DNA of 64,000 bases from Alistipes sp. (GTDB lineage: Bacteria > Bacteroidota > Bacteroidia > Bacteroidales > Rikenellaceae): assembly GCA_020026395.1 (NCBI GenBank), contig JAHHQM010000001.1:62001-126000 (forward strand). Direction: 5' to 3'. The notes beneath the pieces were generated by a model. The model had not been told where the DNA came from. It saw nothing but the letters and a program-made list of their open reading frames with translations, and did no database searches. Both the position numbers and the translations under genes were made by a program. Below, one piece after another: positions 7,093-15,916 of this stretch; positions within the stretch are counted from its first letter, which is position 1, and each line of letters begins with the position of its first letter.

Positions 7093-9093
7093 TTATTCCT
7101 CATTCTTCATGTGTTCCTTAAGTAGTTTGTAGGCCTCCTTGATGCCCAATTCGCCCGCCTTCGACAAATCGAGACATCCCTTTCGCGTATCCTTCATAAA
7201 GATCTGGATCATGCCGCGGTTGTAGTAGGCCTCGGCAAATTGCGGGTTCAGCTCGATGGCCTTGGTGTAGTCTTCGAAGGCTTCGGGCAGACATCCCGAC
7301 AGGGCACGCAGGTTGGCGCGGTTGTAGTAGGCGTGTGCCATACCCGGATAGAGCTTGATGGCTTTATTGAGGTCGGCCACCGCTTCATCGTAGCTGTACG
7401 TGCGTTTCGACGAGTTGTTCAGTCGTGCCGCGGGATCCGAATCGATCGTAATGCGCTGGTAGGAGTTGTCGATCGAGGAGATGAAGTCGATCATCTCGGC
7501 ACGGATCGTCGAGCGGTTCAGGTACAGGAACGGATTGCCCGGATTGAGCTCGATGGCCTGCGTCAGCGTATTGACCGAATTGGTGTATTGTTTGATGAGC
7601 GATTGCGAAATACCGCGCTGGAAGAGCATCTCCCACGAGGTGTTGCCCTGCTTGATCCGGGCGGTGTATTCGCGGTCGAGCATCACCAGCGAATCGGCCT
7701 CGAGGTTCGTGTCGCGACACGAAAGCGTCAGGAGGCGGTTGCCGATCTTGTGCTTGAAGTCCTCGACACGTTGCAGACGGTAGTGCTCGACAACAAGCGC
7801 CGTATCGGGTCGTTGCAGCGTGAACTTGAACAGCGGCAGCAGACGCATCTCCTCGCGTCCGCCATTGTGTCCCGTGATGCGCTCGAAGCTGCCGCCCGCC
7901 AACTTGCTGTCGAACGACAACAGGCGGTCGAAGTGTTGGGTGGTATCGGCATAAATCGAGTAGGTCGAGTCGCTCAGACGCGAACGGTATTGGGCAATCT
8001 TGCGGTTGGCGGTTTCGCGGTCTTTCTTGGCGCCTTTCGGATCGTTGAGCAACATGCGCAACTGTGAACGGAACAAATAAGCATTGGCGAAATCGGGATA
8101 GAGGCGGATGGCGTGCGAATAATCCCGGACGGCCTCCTCCAAAGCACCCAGCTGGGCGTGAATACCCGCGCGGTTGTAGTAGACCAACACGTTGTTCGGA
8201 GAGTAGAGCGCCACCTTGTTGTAGTCTTCCAGCGCACGGTTGTAGTCGCCGATCTGGGCACGCAGGATGGCGCGGTTGAAGTAGGTCAGCGAATTGGTCG
8301 AATCCAGACGGATCACATGGTCGAAATCCTCCAGGGCCTTCATCGGACGATGGGTCGAGGAGTAAACCAGAGCGCGGTTGAAGTAGGAGAGCACGTACGT
8401 CGAATCGCACGAAATGGCCTTGTTGAAGTCCCATTCGGCTTCGGGGTAGCGTTTCTGCTCGAGGTAGAGCGCACCGCGACGGTTGTAGCCGTTGGGGTCT
8501 TCGCGATTGGTCTTGATGGCGCGGTTGAAATCGGAATAGGCGCGGGTGGTGTCCTTCAGATTGAGGTAACTCAATCCGCGGCAGATCCACGCATCGGCCA
8601 CCTTGTTTTCCTGCAACAGGAATTTGTTGAAGTCCTCGATCGCCTCCTTGAACTGCTGGTTCAGAAGGCGCGTCACACCACGGCTGTAGTAGGCACCCGG
8701 AAGATCGGGTCTCAGGTCGATCGCCTCGCGGAAATCCTGCAATGCGTCGTCGTAGTTGCCCAGTCGCGAGCGGGTGATGGCGCGGTAGGTGTAGGCCTGC
8801 GTATAAACGGGATTGTAGCGGATGGCGGTCGAGAAATCGGCTTCGGCACCGATCAGATCGTCGAGGTTATATTTGGCGATACCGCGTAGGAAATAACCCT
8901 CGAAGGCATCCTCATCGAAGCGTAACAGGGTGTTGAGCGTGCGGATGGCCTCCTGATAATCGTTGTTCATCATGCAGGTGCGGCCGACCCAGAAGAAATA
9001 GTCCCGGTTGTATTGTGCATGCGCCTTTTCCCCGCAAAGCAGCATAAGAAGGAAAAGAAGCCCGATGAAGGTCTGTCGCATGAGGTGTCGCAT
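7093..9093 (-). CDS. Exported tetratricopeptide repeat protein
   Basis: 666 residues with a signal peptide (MRQTFIGLLFLLMLLCGEKAHAQ), so periplasmic or outer-membrane associated. From residue about 30 to 375 there are roughly ten TPR units of the form AYYNRGxxxxxLxxxxxAxxDFxxAI (for example GEADFSTAIRYN-like and NRALVYSSTHRPMKALEDFD). A non-TPR spacer of about 100 residues follows, with charged segments (KIGNRLLTLSCRDTNLEAD). TPR units resume at about 480-650 (LNRSTIRAEM, YYNRANLRALSGCLPEAFED). TPR arrays bind protein partners; no catalytic motif is visible. It starts 36 bases after era. An ATG four codons later (9081) is an equally good start. Confidence 0.85.
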   Translation of the reverse strand: MRHLMRQTFIGLLFLLMLLCGEKAHAQYNRDYFFWVGRTCMMNNDYQEAIRTLNTLLRFDEDAFEGYFLRGIAKYNLDDLIGAEADFSTAIRYNPVYTQAYTYRAITRSRLGNYDDALQDFREAIDLRPDLPGAYYSRGVTRLLNQQFKEAIEDFNKFLLQENKVADAWICRGLSYLNLKDTTRAYSDFNRAIKTNREDPNGYNRRGALYLEQKRYPEAEWDFNKAISCDSTYVLSYFNRALVYSSTHRPMKALEDFDHVIRLDSTNSLTYFNRAILRAQIGDYNRALEDYNKVALYSPNNVLVYYNRAGIHAQLGALEEAVRDYSHAIRLYPDFANAYLFRSQLRMLLNDPKGAKKDRETANRKIAQYRSRLSDSTYSIYADTTQHFDRLLSFDSKLAGGSFERITGHNGGREEMRLLPLFKFTLQRPDTALVVEHYRLQRVEDFKHKIGNRLLTLSCRDTNLEADSLVMLDREYTARIKQGNTSWEMLFQRGISQSLIKQYTNSVNTLTQAIELNPGNPFLYLNRSTIRAEMIDFISSIDNSYQRITIDSDPAARLNNSSKRTYSYDEAVADLNKAIKLYPGMAHAYYNRANLRALSGCLPEAFEDYTKAIELNPQFAEAYYNRGMIQIFMKDTRKGCLDLSKAGELGIKEAYKLLKEHMKNEE

Positions 9094-9129
9094 CTGTATA
9101 AAAATCGTTTGTGAGGTTTTTTGAGTGAA

Positions 9130-10014
9130 TTAATCTTGTTCGTAACCGAACTGACGCAGTTTGCGTTCGTCGTTTCGCCAGTCGTCGCTCACGCGCACGA
9201 AGAGTTGCAGGAAGACCTTCTTGCCGAGGAACTCCTCCATATCCTTACGGGCGGCCATGCCCACTTTCTTGAGCATCTCGCCGCGATGGCCGATGATGAT
9301 GCCCTTCTGCGATTCGCGTGCGACGTGAATCGTGGCATTGATGCGGTCGATCGTGGGCTCTTCCTTGTAGGATTCGATCTCGATCTGACAGCAGTAGGGG
9401 ATCTCCTTGTCGTAGAACTTGAGGATCTTCTCGCGGATGATCTCCGACGCAAAGAAACGCATCGTCTTATCCGTGAGCGTGTCTTTCGGGTAGAATGCGG
9501 GGCCTTCGGGCAGCTTGTCCAGAATCATGTGGAACAAACCCTCGATGTTGAACTGCTCCTTGGCCGAGGTCGGAACGATCGTGGCGTCGGGCAGCTGCTG
9601 ATGCCACTTGTCCACCAGAAGCTCGAGGGCATCGGGCGACGAAAGGTCGATTTTGTTGATGACCACAATGGTGGGAATGCCGCTCTGGCGGATTTCGTTG
9701 ATGATGCGCTCCGAGCGGTCGCTCTGCTCGACGGTGTCCGTCACGTAGAGGATCACGTCGGCATCCTGCACGGCGCCCTCGACAAACTTCATCATCGACT
9801 CCTGCAACTTGTAGCCGGGTTTCAGGATACCGGGTGTATCGGAGTAGACGATCTGGAAATCGTCACCCGACACAATACCCATGATGCGGTGACGCGTGGT
9901 TTGTGCCTTGGAGGTGATGATCGACAGTTTTTCGCCGACCAATGCGTTCATGAGGGTGGATTTACCCACATTCGGATTACCGATGATATTGACAAAGCCT
10001 GATTTGTGGTTCAT
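9130..10014 (-). CDS. era: GTPase Era
   Basis: A 294-residue Ras-like GTPase with a C-terminal KH domain. It binds the 3' end of 16S rRNA and assists 30S subunit maturation. G1 is GNPNVGKST (12-20), G3 is DTPG (59-62) and G4 is NKID (120-123). The KH domain carries the GxxG loop as IIGHRGEMLKKV in the C-terminal third. Start ATG at 10014 (MNHKSGFVNIIG) is chosen because the TACCTTTG promoter box at 10036-10043 overlaps the longer frame's start. It is the first gene of a minus-strand run with the TPR protein and MFS transporter. Length and motifs are canonical. Confidence 0.97.
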   Translation of the reverse strand: MNHKSGFVNIIGNPNVGKSTLMNALVGEKLSIITSKAQTTRHRIMGIVSGDDFQIVYSDTPGILKPGYKLQESMMKFVEGAVQDADVILYVTDTVEQSDRSERIINEIRQSGIPTIVVINKIDLSSPDALELLVDKWHQQLPDATIVPTSAKEQFNIEGLFHMILDKLPEGPAFYPKDTLTDKTMRFFASEIIREKILKFYDKEIPYCCQIEIESYKEEPTIDRINATIHVARESQKGIIIGHRGEMLKKVGMAARKDMEEFLGKKVFLQLFVRVSDDWRNDERKLRQFGYEQD

Positions 10015-10035
10015 GACATTTCTTGTTTTAACTCC

Positions 10036-10043
10036 CAAAGGTA
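10036..10043 (-). promoter_or_regulatory. -7 box for era
   Basis: The reverse strand reads TACCTTTG, an exact match, 21 bases upstream of the chosen start at 10014. It rules out the start at 10038. Confidence 0.7.
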
Positions 10044-10137
10044 GGAATTTATTCGCGGTTTTCCTAACTTATGGGGGCGGGCAAGTATGTTTTTTTTGAG
10101 GGTGATCCGCCCTTTTCGGAACGCGGCGGAAAACAAA

Positions 10138-10174
10138 AGAGGAGATTCGGCCTTTGTTTGGGAAAATCTCCTCT
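10138..10174 (-). terminator. Intrinsic terminator after the lipoprotein gene
   Basis: Arms AGAGGAGATT (10138-10147) and AATCTCCTCT (10165-10174) pair over 10 bp. On the minus strand the stem is followed by CTTTTGTTTT. It lies just past the stop of the gene at 10192. Confidence 0.75.
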
Positions 10175-10191
10175 CGGGTGAGCTTATGAGG

Positions 10192-11316
10192 CTATCGGCT
10201 TACGTGGAGCATACGGCTGTCGGGTTGGGTCTCCATGCGGGTCACCGTCACGGCGAATCCGCGGGTGTCGATCTGCGGGGAGATCACCCAGTCGCCCTCG
10301 GGACGGAACACCGGCAGGATGTAATTGACCCACGCGAGGTTATTGTCGTGTACCCATTGGATGAGCTCGGGAAGCGAACGGAATTCGATGGGCTGCTCGT
10401 CGTTGTTGAGCGGGAAGACGACGGCCGATTCGAAACGACCGTATTTCTCCTCGACATCGGGGGCACTCATCGCGTCGATCCAGTAAAGTTTCGCTTCGTC
10501 GGGATCTTCGATCTGGTAGGTGGCCTCAAGTCTTGAGATGGGGTTGTGTCCCTCGGCAAAGAAGACGATGTTCAGGTCGATGTCCGCTTCGTCACGACCG
10601 CCCAGGATGAAGATCTGCGATGCGGGCGGAACCATACCCACCGACTTGATCGAGAAGTAGTATTCGTTGATGACGGAGGTCATTCCGCGGCCGAAGAATG
10701 TCGTGTACCACATCCATTCGGTGGGGAAGTACAACGTGCGGATGACCATCGAAACGCGGCCGCAATCCAGCTCCACGGAGATCACCTGATCGCCTGCGGC
10801 GTATCCGAATTTATAGAATCCGTGCTCAAGGTCGGGCGCAGCCATCTCGGCATCGGCCTTCTGGAGGTCGGTGATGACGTTGCTCTTATCGACCACGCCT
10901 TCGGGGGTGAACGAGCCGATCAGTGCCGACTTGAAACGGTATTCGGGATGCGACTCGATTAACTTTCGCATCGCGGTGTAACACTCGACGGGATTTTCGG
11001 CGTTTTCGGGGGTGATGATCATCGACATCATTTTTTCGGGGAACGCCTCCACCTTCAGGGTGGCTCTACTGTCGTTTTGGAGGATGGCGTAGCAATCGGT
11101 GCGGAGTCGGTGGTCGGTCGTGGGGCTGCCGATGCGGTTCTTTTCGAAGCGGGTCGCAGTTGCAGCGGGCTCTTCACCCATCAGCTGGACGAGTTCCTCC
11201 AGGGTGGGTTGGGGAAGGACGGCTGGCGTGGGCGCAGGGCTGTCCGAATCATCGTCGCAGCCCGATACGAAGCCTGCAATGCAGAGCAAGCTTAAGAAAT
11301 AAAGGATTTTTTTCAT
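10192..11316 (-). CDS. Lipoprotein, function unknown
   Basis: A 374-residue exported lipoprotein. MKKILYFLSLLCIAGFVSGC gives a clean signal with lipobox VSGC, followed by an acidic, Pro-rich tether (DDDSDSPAPTPAVLPQP) typical of surface- or outer-membrane-anchored Bacteroidetes lipoproteins. The rest is soluble, with no motif I recognise (EDPDEAKLYWIDAMSAPDVEE, SLPELIQWVHDNNLAWVNY). The start at 11316 is set by the signal peptide and by the TATATTTG box at 11387-11394, which lies inside the longer frame. It is a single gene with its own terminator. Confidence 0.8.
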   Translation of the reverse strand: MKKILYFLSLLCIAGFVSGCDDDSDSPAPTPAVLPQPTLEELVQLMGEEPAATATRFEKNRIGSPTTDHRLRTDCYAILQNDSRATLKVEAFPEKMMSMIITPENAENPVECYTAMRKLIESHPEYRFKSALIGSFTPEGVVDKSNVITDLQKADAEMAAPDLEHGFYKFGYAAGDQVISVELDCGRVSMVIRTLYFPTEWMWYTTFFGRGMTSVINEYYFSIKSVGMVPPASQIFILGGRDEADIDLNIVFFAEGHNPISRLEATYQIEDPDEAKLYWIDAMSAPDVEEKYGRFESAVVFPLNNDEQPIEFRSLPELIQWVHDNNLAWVNYILPVFRPEGDWVISPQIDTRGFAVTVTRMETQPDSRMLHVSR

Positions 11317-11386
11317 CGTTGCGTTGGTTTTTAGTGATTGGTATTTTTCGGGGACAAAAGGACTCAGGAATACTCCCTGTCCCTTA

Positions 11387-11394
11387 CAAATATA
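11387..11394 (-). promoter_or_regulatory. -7 box for the lipoprotein gene at 10192-11316
   Basis: The reverse strand reads TATATTTG, an exact match, about 70 bases upstream of the start. Confidence 0.6.
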
Positions 11395-11528
11395 AAAACG
11401 GAGGGCAAAATTTGTATCGAAAAAATCAGGTTTTTCGAGGGGTGAACCGAAGGGTGTGGACTCGGTTTTCGTCGCAAAACACCGGGCTGAAAGTACCCGT
11501 TTCCATGTGTTCGGTTTTGGGCATAAAA

Positions 11529-11559
11529 AAAGGTTTGACGGATTTTTCGTCAAACCTTT
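11529..11559 (-). terminator. Intrinsic terminator of ffh
   Basis: AAAGGTTTGACG (11529-11540) pairs with CGTCAAACCTTT (11548-11559) over 12 bp. The minus strand continues into a T-tract (complement of 11525-11530), about 35 bases after the ffh stop. Confidence 0.87.
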
Positions 11560-11592
11560 CTATCGTTTCTGCCCCTTTTTGGAGGCGGTGTT

Positions 11593-12930
11593 TTATCTTC
11601 TTCTTTTGCGCATCATGCCGGCCATCTTGCCCATGTTCAGACCGCCGCCTGCAACGGCTTTCATCATCTTGCGCGTCTCGTCGAACTGCTTCATCAGTCG
11701 GTTCACGTCGGCAAGCGTCGTACCCGAACCGTTGGCGATACGTTCGCGGCGTTTGGCGTTGATGATCTCGGGGTGCTGACGCTCCTTGAGGGTCATCGAG
11801 TTGATGATCGCCTCGGTCTGCTTGAAGGCATCGTCGGGAATATCGACATTCTTGAGCATCTTGCCCATGCCGGGAAGCATCGAAGCCAGATCCTTCAGGT
11901 TACCCATCTTCTTGATCTGCTGGATCTGCGACATGAAGTCCTCGAAGTTGAACTGATCTTTGACCAGCTTTTTCTTCAGCTTGCGAGCCTCCTCTTCGTC
12001 GAACTGCTCCTGTGCACGCTCCACCAGCGAGATGACATCACCCATACCCAGGATACGGTCGGCCATACGCTCGGGGTGGAATACCTGCAGGGCATCCATC
12101 TTCTCACCGCTCGAAATGAACTTCAGCGGCTTGTTGACCACCGAACGGATCGAAATGGCGGCACCACCACGCGTATCACCGTCCAACTTGGTGAGGACAA
12201 CGCCGTCGAAATCGAGGCGGTCGTTGAATTCGCGGGCGGTATTGACGGCATCCTGACCCGTCATGGCATCCACCACGAAGAGGGTCTCCGACGGATTGAC
12301 GGCGGCCTTGACGGCGGTGATCTCCTGCATCATCTCCTCATCGACAGCCAGACGACCGGCCGTATCGACGATCACGACGTTGTAGGATTTCTGCTTGGCA
12401 AGCTGGATGGCGTTTTTGGCGATCTCGACCGGGTTACGGTTCTCGGGCTCGGTATAGACTTCCACACCGATCTGCTCGCCGAGTACCTTCAACTGGTCGA
12501 TTGCGGCGGGACGATACACGTCACCCGCAACGAGCAATACCTGACGGTTCTTCTTGGTCTTCAGCAGATTGGCCAGTTTGCCCGAAAATGTGGTTTTACC
12601 CGAACCCTGCAAACCGGCGATCAGTACCACGGCGGGCTGACCCTCCAGATTGATGTCGGTGGCCGTACCGCCCATCAGCTGGGCGAGTTCGTCGCGGACG
12701 ATCTTGGTCATCATCTGACCCGGCTTGACGGCGGTGAGCACGTCCTGACCCAGGGCTTTTTGTTTTACTTCATCGGTAAAGTTCTTGGCGACCTTGTAAT
12801 TGACATCGGCGTCGATCAGGGCGCGACGGATCTCTTTGAGTGTTTCGGCTACGTTGATCTCGGTGATTTTGCCTTCACCTTTGAGGATCTTGAACGACCG
12901 TTCGAGTTTATCGGTTAAATTTTCAAACAT
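11593..12930 (-). CDS. ffh: Signal recognition particle protein Ffh
   Basis: A 445-residue SRP54 GTPase that binds signal sequences of nascent membrane proteins together with the 4.5S RNA. The N domain is at the start (FENLTDKLERSFKILKG). The G domain holds GLQGSGKTTFSGKLA, DTAGRLAVDEEMM and TKLDGDTRGG. The methionine-rich M domain ends GLNMGKMAGMMRKRRR. The start at 12930 (MFENLTD) is chosen because the TATCTTTG box at 12952-12959 overlaps the longer frame. It is a single gene with its own promoter and a strong terminator. No 4.5S RNA gene was recognised nearby. Confidence 0.97.
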   Translation of the reverse strand: MFENLTDKLERSFKILKGEGKITEINVAETLKEIRRALIDADVNYKVAKNFTDEVKQKALGQDVLTAVKPGQMMTKIVRDELAQLMGGTATDINLEGQPAVVLIAGLQGSGKTTFSGKLANLLKTKKNRQVLLVAGDVYRPAAIDQLKVLGEQIGVEVYTEPENRNPVEIAKNAIQLAKQKSYNVVIVDTAGRLAVDEEMMQEITAVKAAVNPSETLFVVDAMTGQDAVNTAREFNDRLDFDGVVLTKLDGDTRGGAAISIRSVVNKPLKFISSGEKMDALQVFHPERMADRILGMGDVISLVERAQEQFDEEEARKLKKKLVKDQFNFEDFMSQIQQIKKMGNLKDLASMLPGMGKMLKNVDIPDDAFKQTEAIINSMTLKERQHPEIINAKRRERIANGSGTTLADVNRLMKQFDETRKMMKAVAGGGLNMGKMAGMMRKRRR

Positions 12931-12951
12931 AATCGGCTTAAATTTTGCCCA

Positions 12952-12959
12952 CAAAGATA
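12952..12959 (-). promoter_or_regulatory. -7 box for ffh
   Basis: The reverse strand reads TATCTTTG, 22 bases upstream of the start codon. Confidence 0.7.
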
Positions 12960-13014
12960 AAAAAATACTCTTAATAAATAAAGAATTTCCTCAATTTAAG
13001 GCTTTTTTCACCCC

Positions 13015-13623
13015 TTAGAGCAATCCTTTTTCGTAGTAGATGATGATTTGTTCGAGCATTTTGTCGCGTCCCTCCTTGTCGTATTCCGATTTGAGGTCCT
13101 GTCCGAAGATGCGCGACACGGTCTGCCAGAAGCCCGCAATGAAGCCGCCGCGGAACTCGCGCAACACCTCGTAGGCGGTGTAGTCCGTTTCGCGGTCGAT
13201 GAGTTTCAGGAGCACTTTGCCCTGTGTGCGGGTCATGTGTTTCAGAACGGGGGTGTACTCCTCCTTGATGTCGTGATAGACCCCGCGGATGTATTGACGC
13301 TGCTCCTTGCGGGTGGGCAGTTTGTCGAGTTCGCCCTCCATTTCGCGCATCTTGGCCTTGGCGATCTGCGCCAGCGGGTAGACCCGTTTGACGGCACGCA
13401 CCAATTTCCAATAACGGCGCATGTCCTTCTTGCGGTGATAGACCACCACGGGACGGATGTAGAAATGGGGCAGGGTGTCGCGTCCGATGACCTGATCCTC
13501 CATGCGGTAGAATCCCCGTCCGTAGCGCACGGGCGGTCGGGCGGCCTCGATTGGGGAAGGCAGCAGAACCGTTTCGAGCAATACGACGATCGCAAACAGG
13601 AGTATAAAGAATCTTTTGGACAT
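13015..13623 (-). CDS. DUF4294 family exported protein
   Basis: 202 residues with an N-terminal signal or anchor (FFILLFAIVVLLETVLLPSP). The body matches the Bacteroidetes DUF4294 pattern: a RYWKLVRAVKRVYPLAQIAKAK segment, TRTQGKVLLKLIDRETDYTAYEVLREFRGGF and FWQTVSRIFGQDLKSEYD; the quoted pieces are consecutive blocks. Function is unknown. It follows the GH20 hexosaminidase by 33 bases on the same strand, so the two probably share a transcript, though nothing shows that they act together. Confidence 0.85.
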   Translation of the reverse strand: MSKRFFILLFAIVVLLETVLLPSPIEAARPPVRYGRGFYRMEDQVIGRDTLPHFYIRPVVVYHRKKDMRRYWKLVRAVKRVYPLAQIAKAKMREMEGELDKLPTRKEQRQYIRGVYHDIKEEYTPVLKHMTRTQGKVLLKLIDRETDYTAYEVLREFRGGFIAGFWQTVSRIFGQDLKSEYDKEGRDKMLEQIIIYYEKGLL

Positions 13624-13656
13624 GGAACTATCGGGAAAACGGATTCGGGGCGGGTT

Positions 13657-15807
13657 TTATTTCATCGGTCGCTCCACGGGGCGGATTTTGAGGGGTTCGA
13701 TCGTGATGAACGGCGTGCCGTCACGAAGATCCGAAGTGGCCGTGATACGGATGGATTTCAGGTTGCGCGGCTGATGCAAAAAGAGGATTCCGTGATCCAG
13801 CGTACCTGCCTTTCGGTAGGTGTGCCCGTCCTCCGACGTTTCGACCACACCCTCGATAAAGAGCGATTTGGGGAGTTGCGGATTACCCGTTTGCACCAGA
13901 ATCTCCTCGGCCGAAACATTATGGGCGAATGTATAGCAGATCCAATCGCCCGGGCGTGCGGTGCGGCGGGTGCGGGTGATGCCCCGATATTGGGCGGCAT
14001 TGGCATAGGGGAAACGGGTGCTCTCGCCCATCGACGAAGTGACTGTGACTTCGGGATAGATGTGGCGGTAGTACTCCTCGTGGACGGTCAGCGGACTGTG
14101 CCCCGTCTTGTAGCGCGAGATGAATCGGTAGTGTGCGGGGTAGGCTGTGGCGATCGGGGCGGTGTAGGGGTGCTCCTCGGTCGATCCGCGCTCTATATAG
14201 AAGGGTTGTGACCCATCGTCGGTCGAAGCCGAAAGCATACCGTTGCGGTAGGTGATTTTCGGCGGAAAGAGGCGGAACGTAACCCCCATGGCGGCCAGGC
14301 GGTCGTAGTGGGTGCGGGTCAGCTCCCGGTAGAACTCCTCCCAGCGTCTTTCCGTACCGTGCCAACCCATGTGGGCGAGTGCCGTCAGACGCGGGAAACA
14401 CATATAATCGAGGTAGTCGTTCTTCTCGGGGTTGTGCGACAGGTACGCTTCGCTCCAGAAAGCGCCCTCGAATCCGACCACGTTGCGCAGTTGCTCCTCG
14501 GAGAAACCCTCGCGGGCAAAGTCGAACGAATAGAGGCGGCGTGCATCGACCACGCCTGCCCAGTCGTGACCCGCCTCGTGGGGTGTCTGGCGCATGTCGA
14601 GGTAGAAGTATTTGCCGGGCATGATGACCGTGGGGTAGCCGTCGGCGGCAGCTTTGAGGCAGGCCTCGGTATCCTTCCAACCGAACACGAGCGTCTCGCG
14701 CGAAAGGCGTGCCGTGGCAACTGCCTCGTTCCATACGGCGGCGCGTTTGTGGTGGCGGTTGAGGATGTCGATGGCGCGGTTCAGGAAATGATCCTCCAAT
14801 TCGGCGGGTGAGGCCATGCCTTCGCGCTGCATCAGCGAGCGGCAGTCGGGGCATCGGAGCCACTGCTCCATATCGACCTCGTCACCACCGATGTGGACGT
14901 AGGGTGCGGGGAACAGGGCGCAAATCTCTGAAAGAATCTCCTCCAGAAGGGTGTAGTTCTCCTCACGGGCTACACACCATGCCGAGCGGAAGTCGTATCC
15001 GCGGGTCGAGAGGGTGTCGGGGCGGTAGTTGCAACGGATCTCGGGATGGATCGAAGCGATCGTGCGGCTGTGTCCCGGAAGGTCGATTTCGGGGATGATC
15101 TCGATGTTGCGTGTGGCGGCATAACGGATCACGCGACGCATTTCGTCCTGCGTGTAGAAGCCGCCGTATTTCTCGTGCCAACGGCCGTAAACGGGTGCCA
15201 CGGGCGAATCCCCGCCACGGAATCCGCCGATTGCGGTGAGTTCGGGGTGCGATTTGATCTCGATGCGCCACCCCTCGTCATCGGTCAGGTGGAGGTGTAG
15301 GCGGTTGATGCGGTGGTAGGCCAGAAGGTCGATTTGACGCAGCAGCTGATCCACCGTGCACCACGTGCGGGCGACATCGAGCATCATCGAACGATACGGA
15401 AAGCGGGGACGGGATTGGAGCAGGGTATCACGAAGCGGGGTTGCGGGGCATTGTCGGGCGTAAATTTCCGCGGGGAGCAGCTCGAAAAAGGTCTGCACTC
15501 CGTTGAATACACCGCCATAATCCCCGCCGCGGACGGTGCAACCCCGTGGCGTGACCTCCACGCGGAAGGCTTCCCCGCCGAGCGTCGTATCGCGTACGAG
15601 GCGGATCACATCCCACGTATTTTCGTCGGAGGTGCGTCCCCCGAAATGGTCGGCAAAATATCGGGCAAGGGGTTGGAGCGTCGTATCGCCCTCCGTCCTT
15701 ACTTCGGTATGCTCGGAAAGGGTGAACCGTGGGGGTACTTTCGGGGTGCAACTCCATGCCGAAAGTACGACGAGCGAGAAAAGAACGGTGGCTATGGTGT
15801 GTTTCAT
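13657..15807 (-). CDS. Beta-N-acetylhexosaminidase, GH20 lipoprotein
   Basis: A 716-residue exo-hexosaminidase that removes terminal GlcNAc/GalNAc from glycans such as host mucin or dietary chitin-like oligosaccharides. The signal MKHTIATVLFSLVVLSAWSC ends in lipobox AWSC (Cys20), so it is lipid-anchored. An N-terminal GH20b domain covers about 30-130. The catalytic TIM barrel spans about 134-480, with HLHLTDDEGWR (171-181) and the catalytic pair Asp309-Glu310 in HIGGDEVDMEQW. The C-terminal 200 residues contain a beta-rich appended domain. Catalytic residues are intact. It is first of a two-gene unit with DUF4294, and is transcribed from a box only 20 bases from the divergent mazG box. Confidence 0.95.
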   Translation of the reverse strand: MKHTIATVLFSLVVLSAWSCTPKVPPRFTLSEHTEVRTEGDTTLQPLARYFADHFGGRTSDENTWDVIRLVRDTTLGGEAFRVEVTPRGCTVRGGDYGGVFNGVQTFFELLPAEIYARQCPATPLRDTLLQSRPRFPYRSMMLDVARTWCTVDQLLRQIDLLAYHRINRLHLHLTDDEGWRIEIKSHPELTAIGGFRGGDSPVAPVYGRWHEKYGGFYTQDEMRRVIRYAATRNIEIIPEIDLPGHSRTIASIHPEIRCNYRPDTLSTRGYDFRSAWCVAREENYTLLEEILSEICALFPAPYVHIGGDEVDMEQWLRCPDCRSLMQREGMASPAELEDHFLNRAIDILNRHHKRAAVWNEAVATARLSRETLVFGWKDTEACLKAAADGYPTVIMPGKYFYLDMRQTPHEAGHDWAGVVDARRLYSFDFAREGFSEEQLRNVVGFEGAFWSEAYLSHNPEKNDYLDYMCFPRLTALAHMGWHGTERRWEEFYRELTRTHYDRLAAMGVTFRLFPPKITYRNGMLSASTDDGSQPFYIERGSTEEHPYTAPIATAYPAHYRFISRYKTGHSPLTVHEEYYRHIYPEVTVTSSMGESTRFPYANAAQYRGITRTRRTARPGDWICYTFAHNVSAEEILVQTGNPQLPKSLFIEGVVETSEDGHTYRKAGTLDHGILFLHQPRNLKSIRITATSDLRDGTPFITIEPLKIRPVERPMK

Positions 15808-15835
15808 GGTTGGTGATACGTTTTTTTGTCTCTTG

Positions 15836-15843
15836 CAAAGTTA
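15836..15843 (-). promoter_or_regulatory. -7 box for the GH20 hexosaminidase gene
   Basis: The reverse strand reads TAACTTTG, 29 bases from the start at 15807. It lies back to back with the mazG box 20 bases away. Confidence 0.65.
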
Positions 15844-15863
15844 TTATTTTCTGAGGAAAATAC

Positions 15864-15871
15864 TACCTTTG
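15864..15871 (+). promoter_or_regulatory. -7 box for the mazG operon
   Basis: TACCTTTG, 46 bases upstream of the mazG ATG at 15917. The next genes have no separate TAnnTTTG box in their short gaps, so this probably drives four genes. Confidence 0.65.
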
Positions 15872-15916
15872 CGGGTAGATAAACTTCCGACAACAATAAA
15901 TAAAAACTATAAAATC

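Noticed and set aside
13657..15807. Possible loss of catalysis in the GH20 protein, as in the GH2 neighbour class
   Set aside because: The catalytic Asp309-Glu310 pair and surrounding motif are intact.
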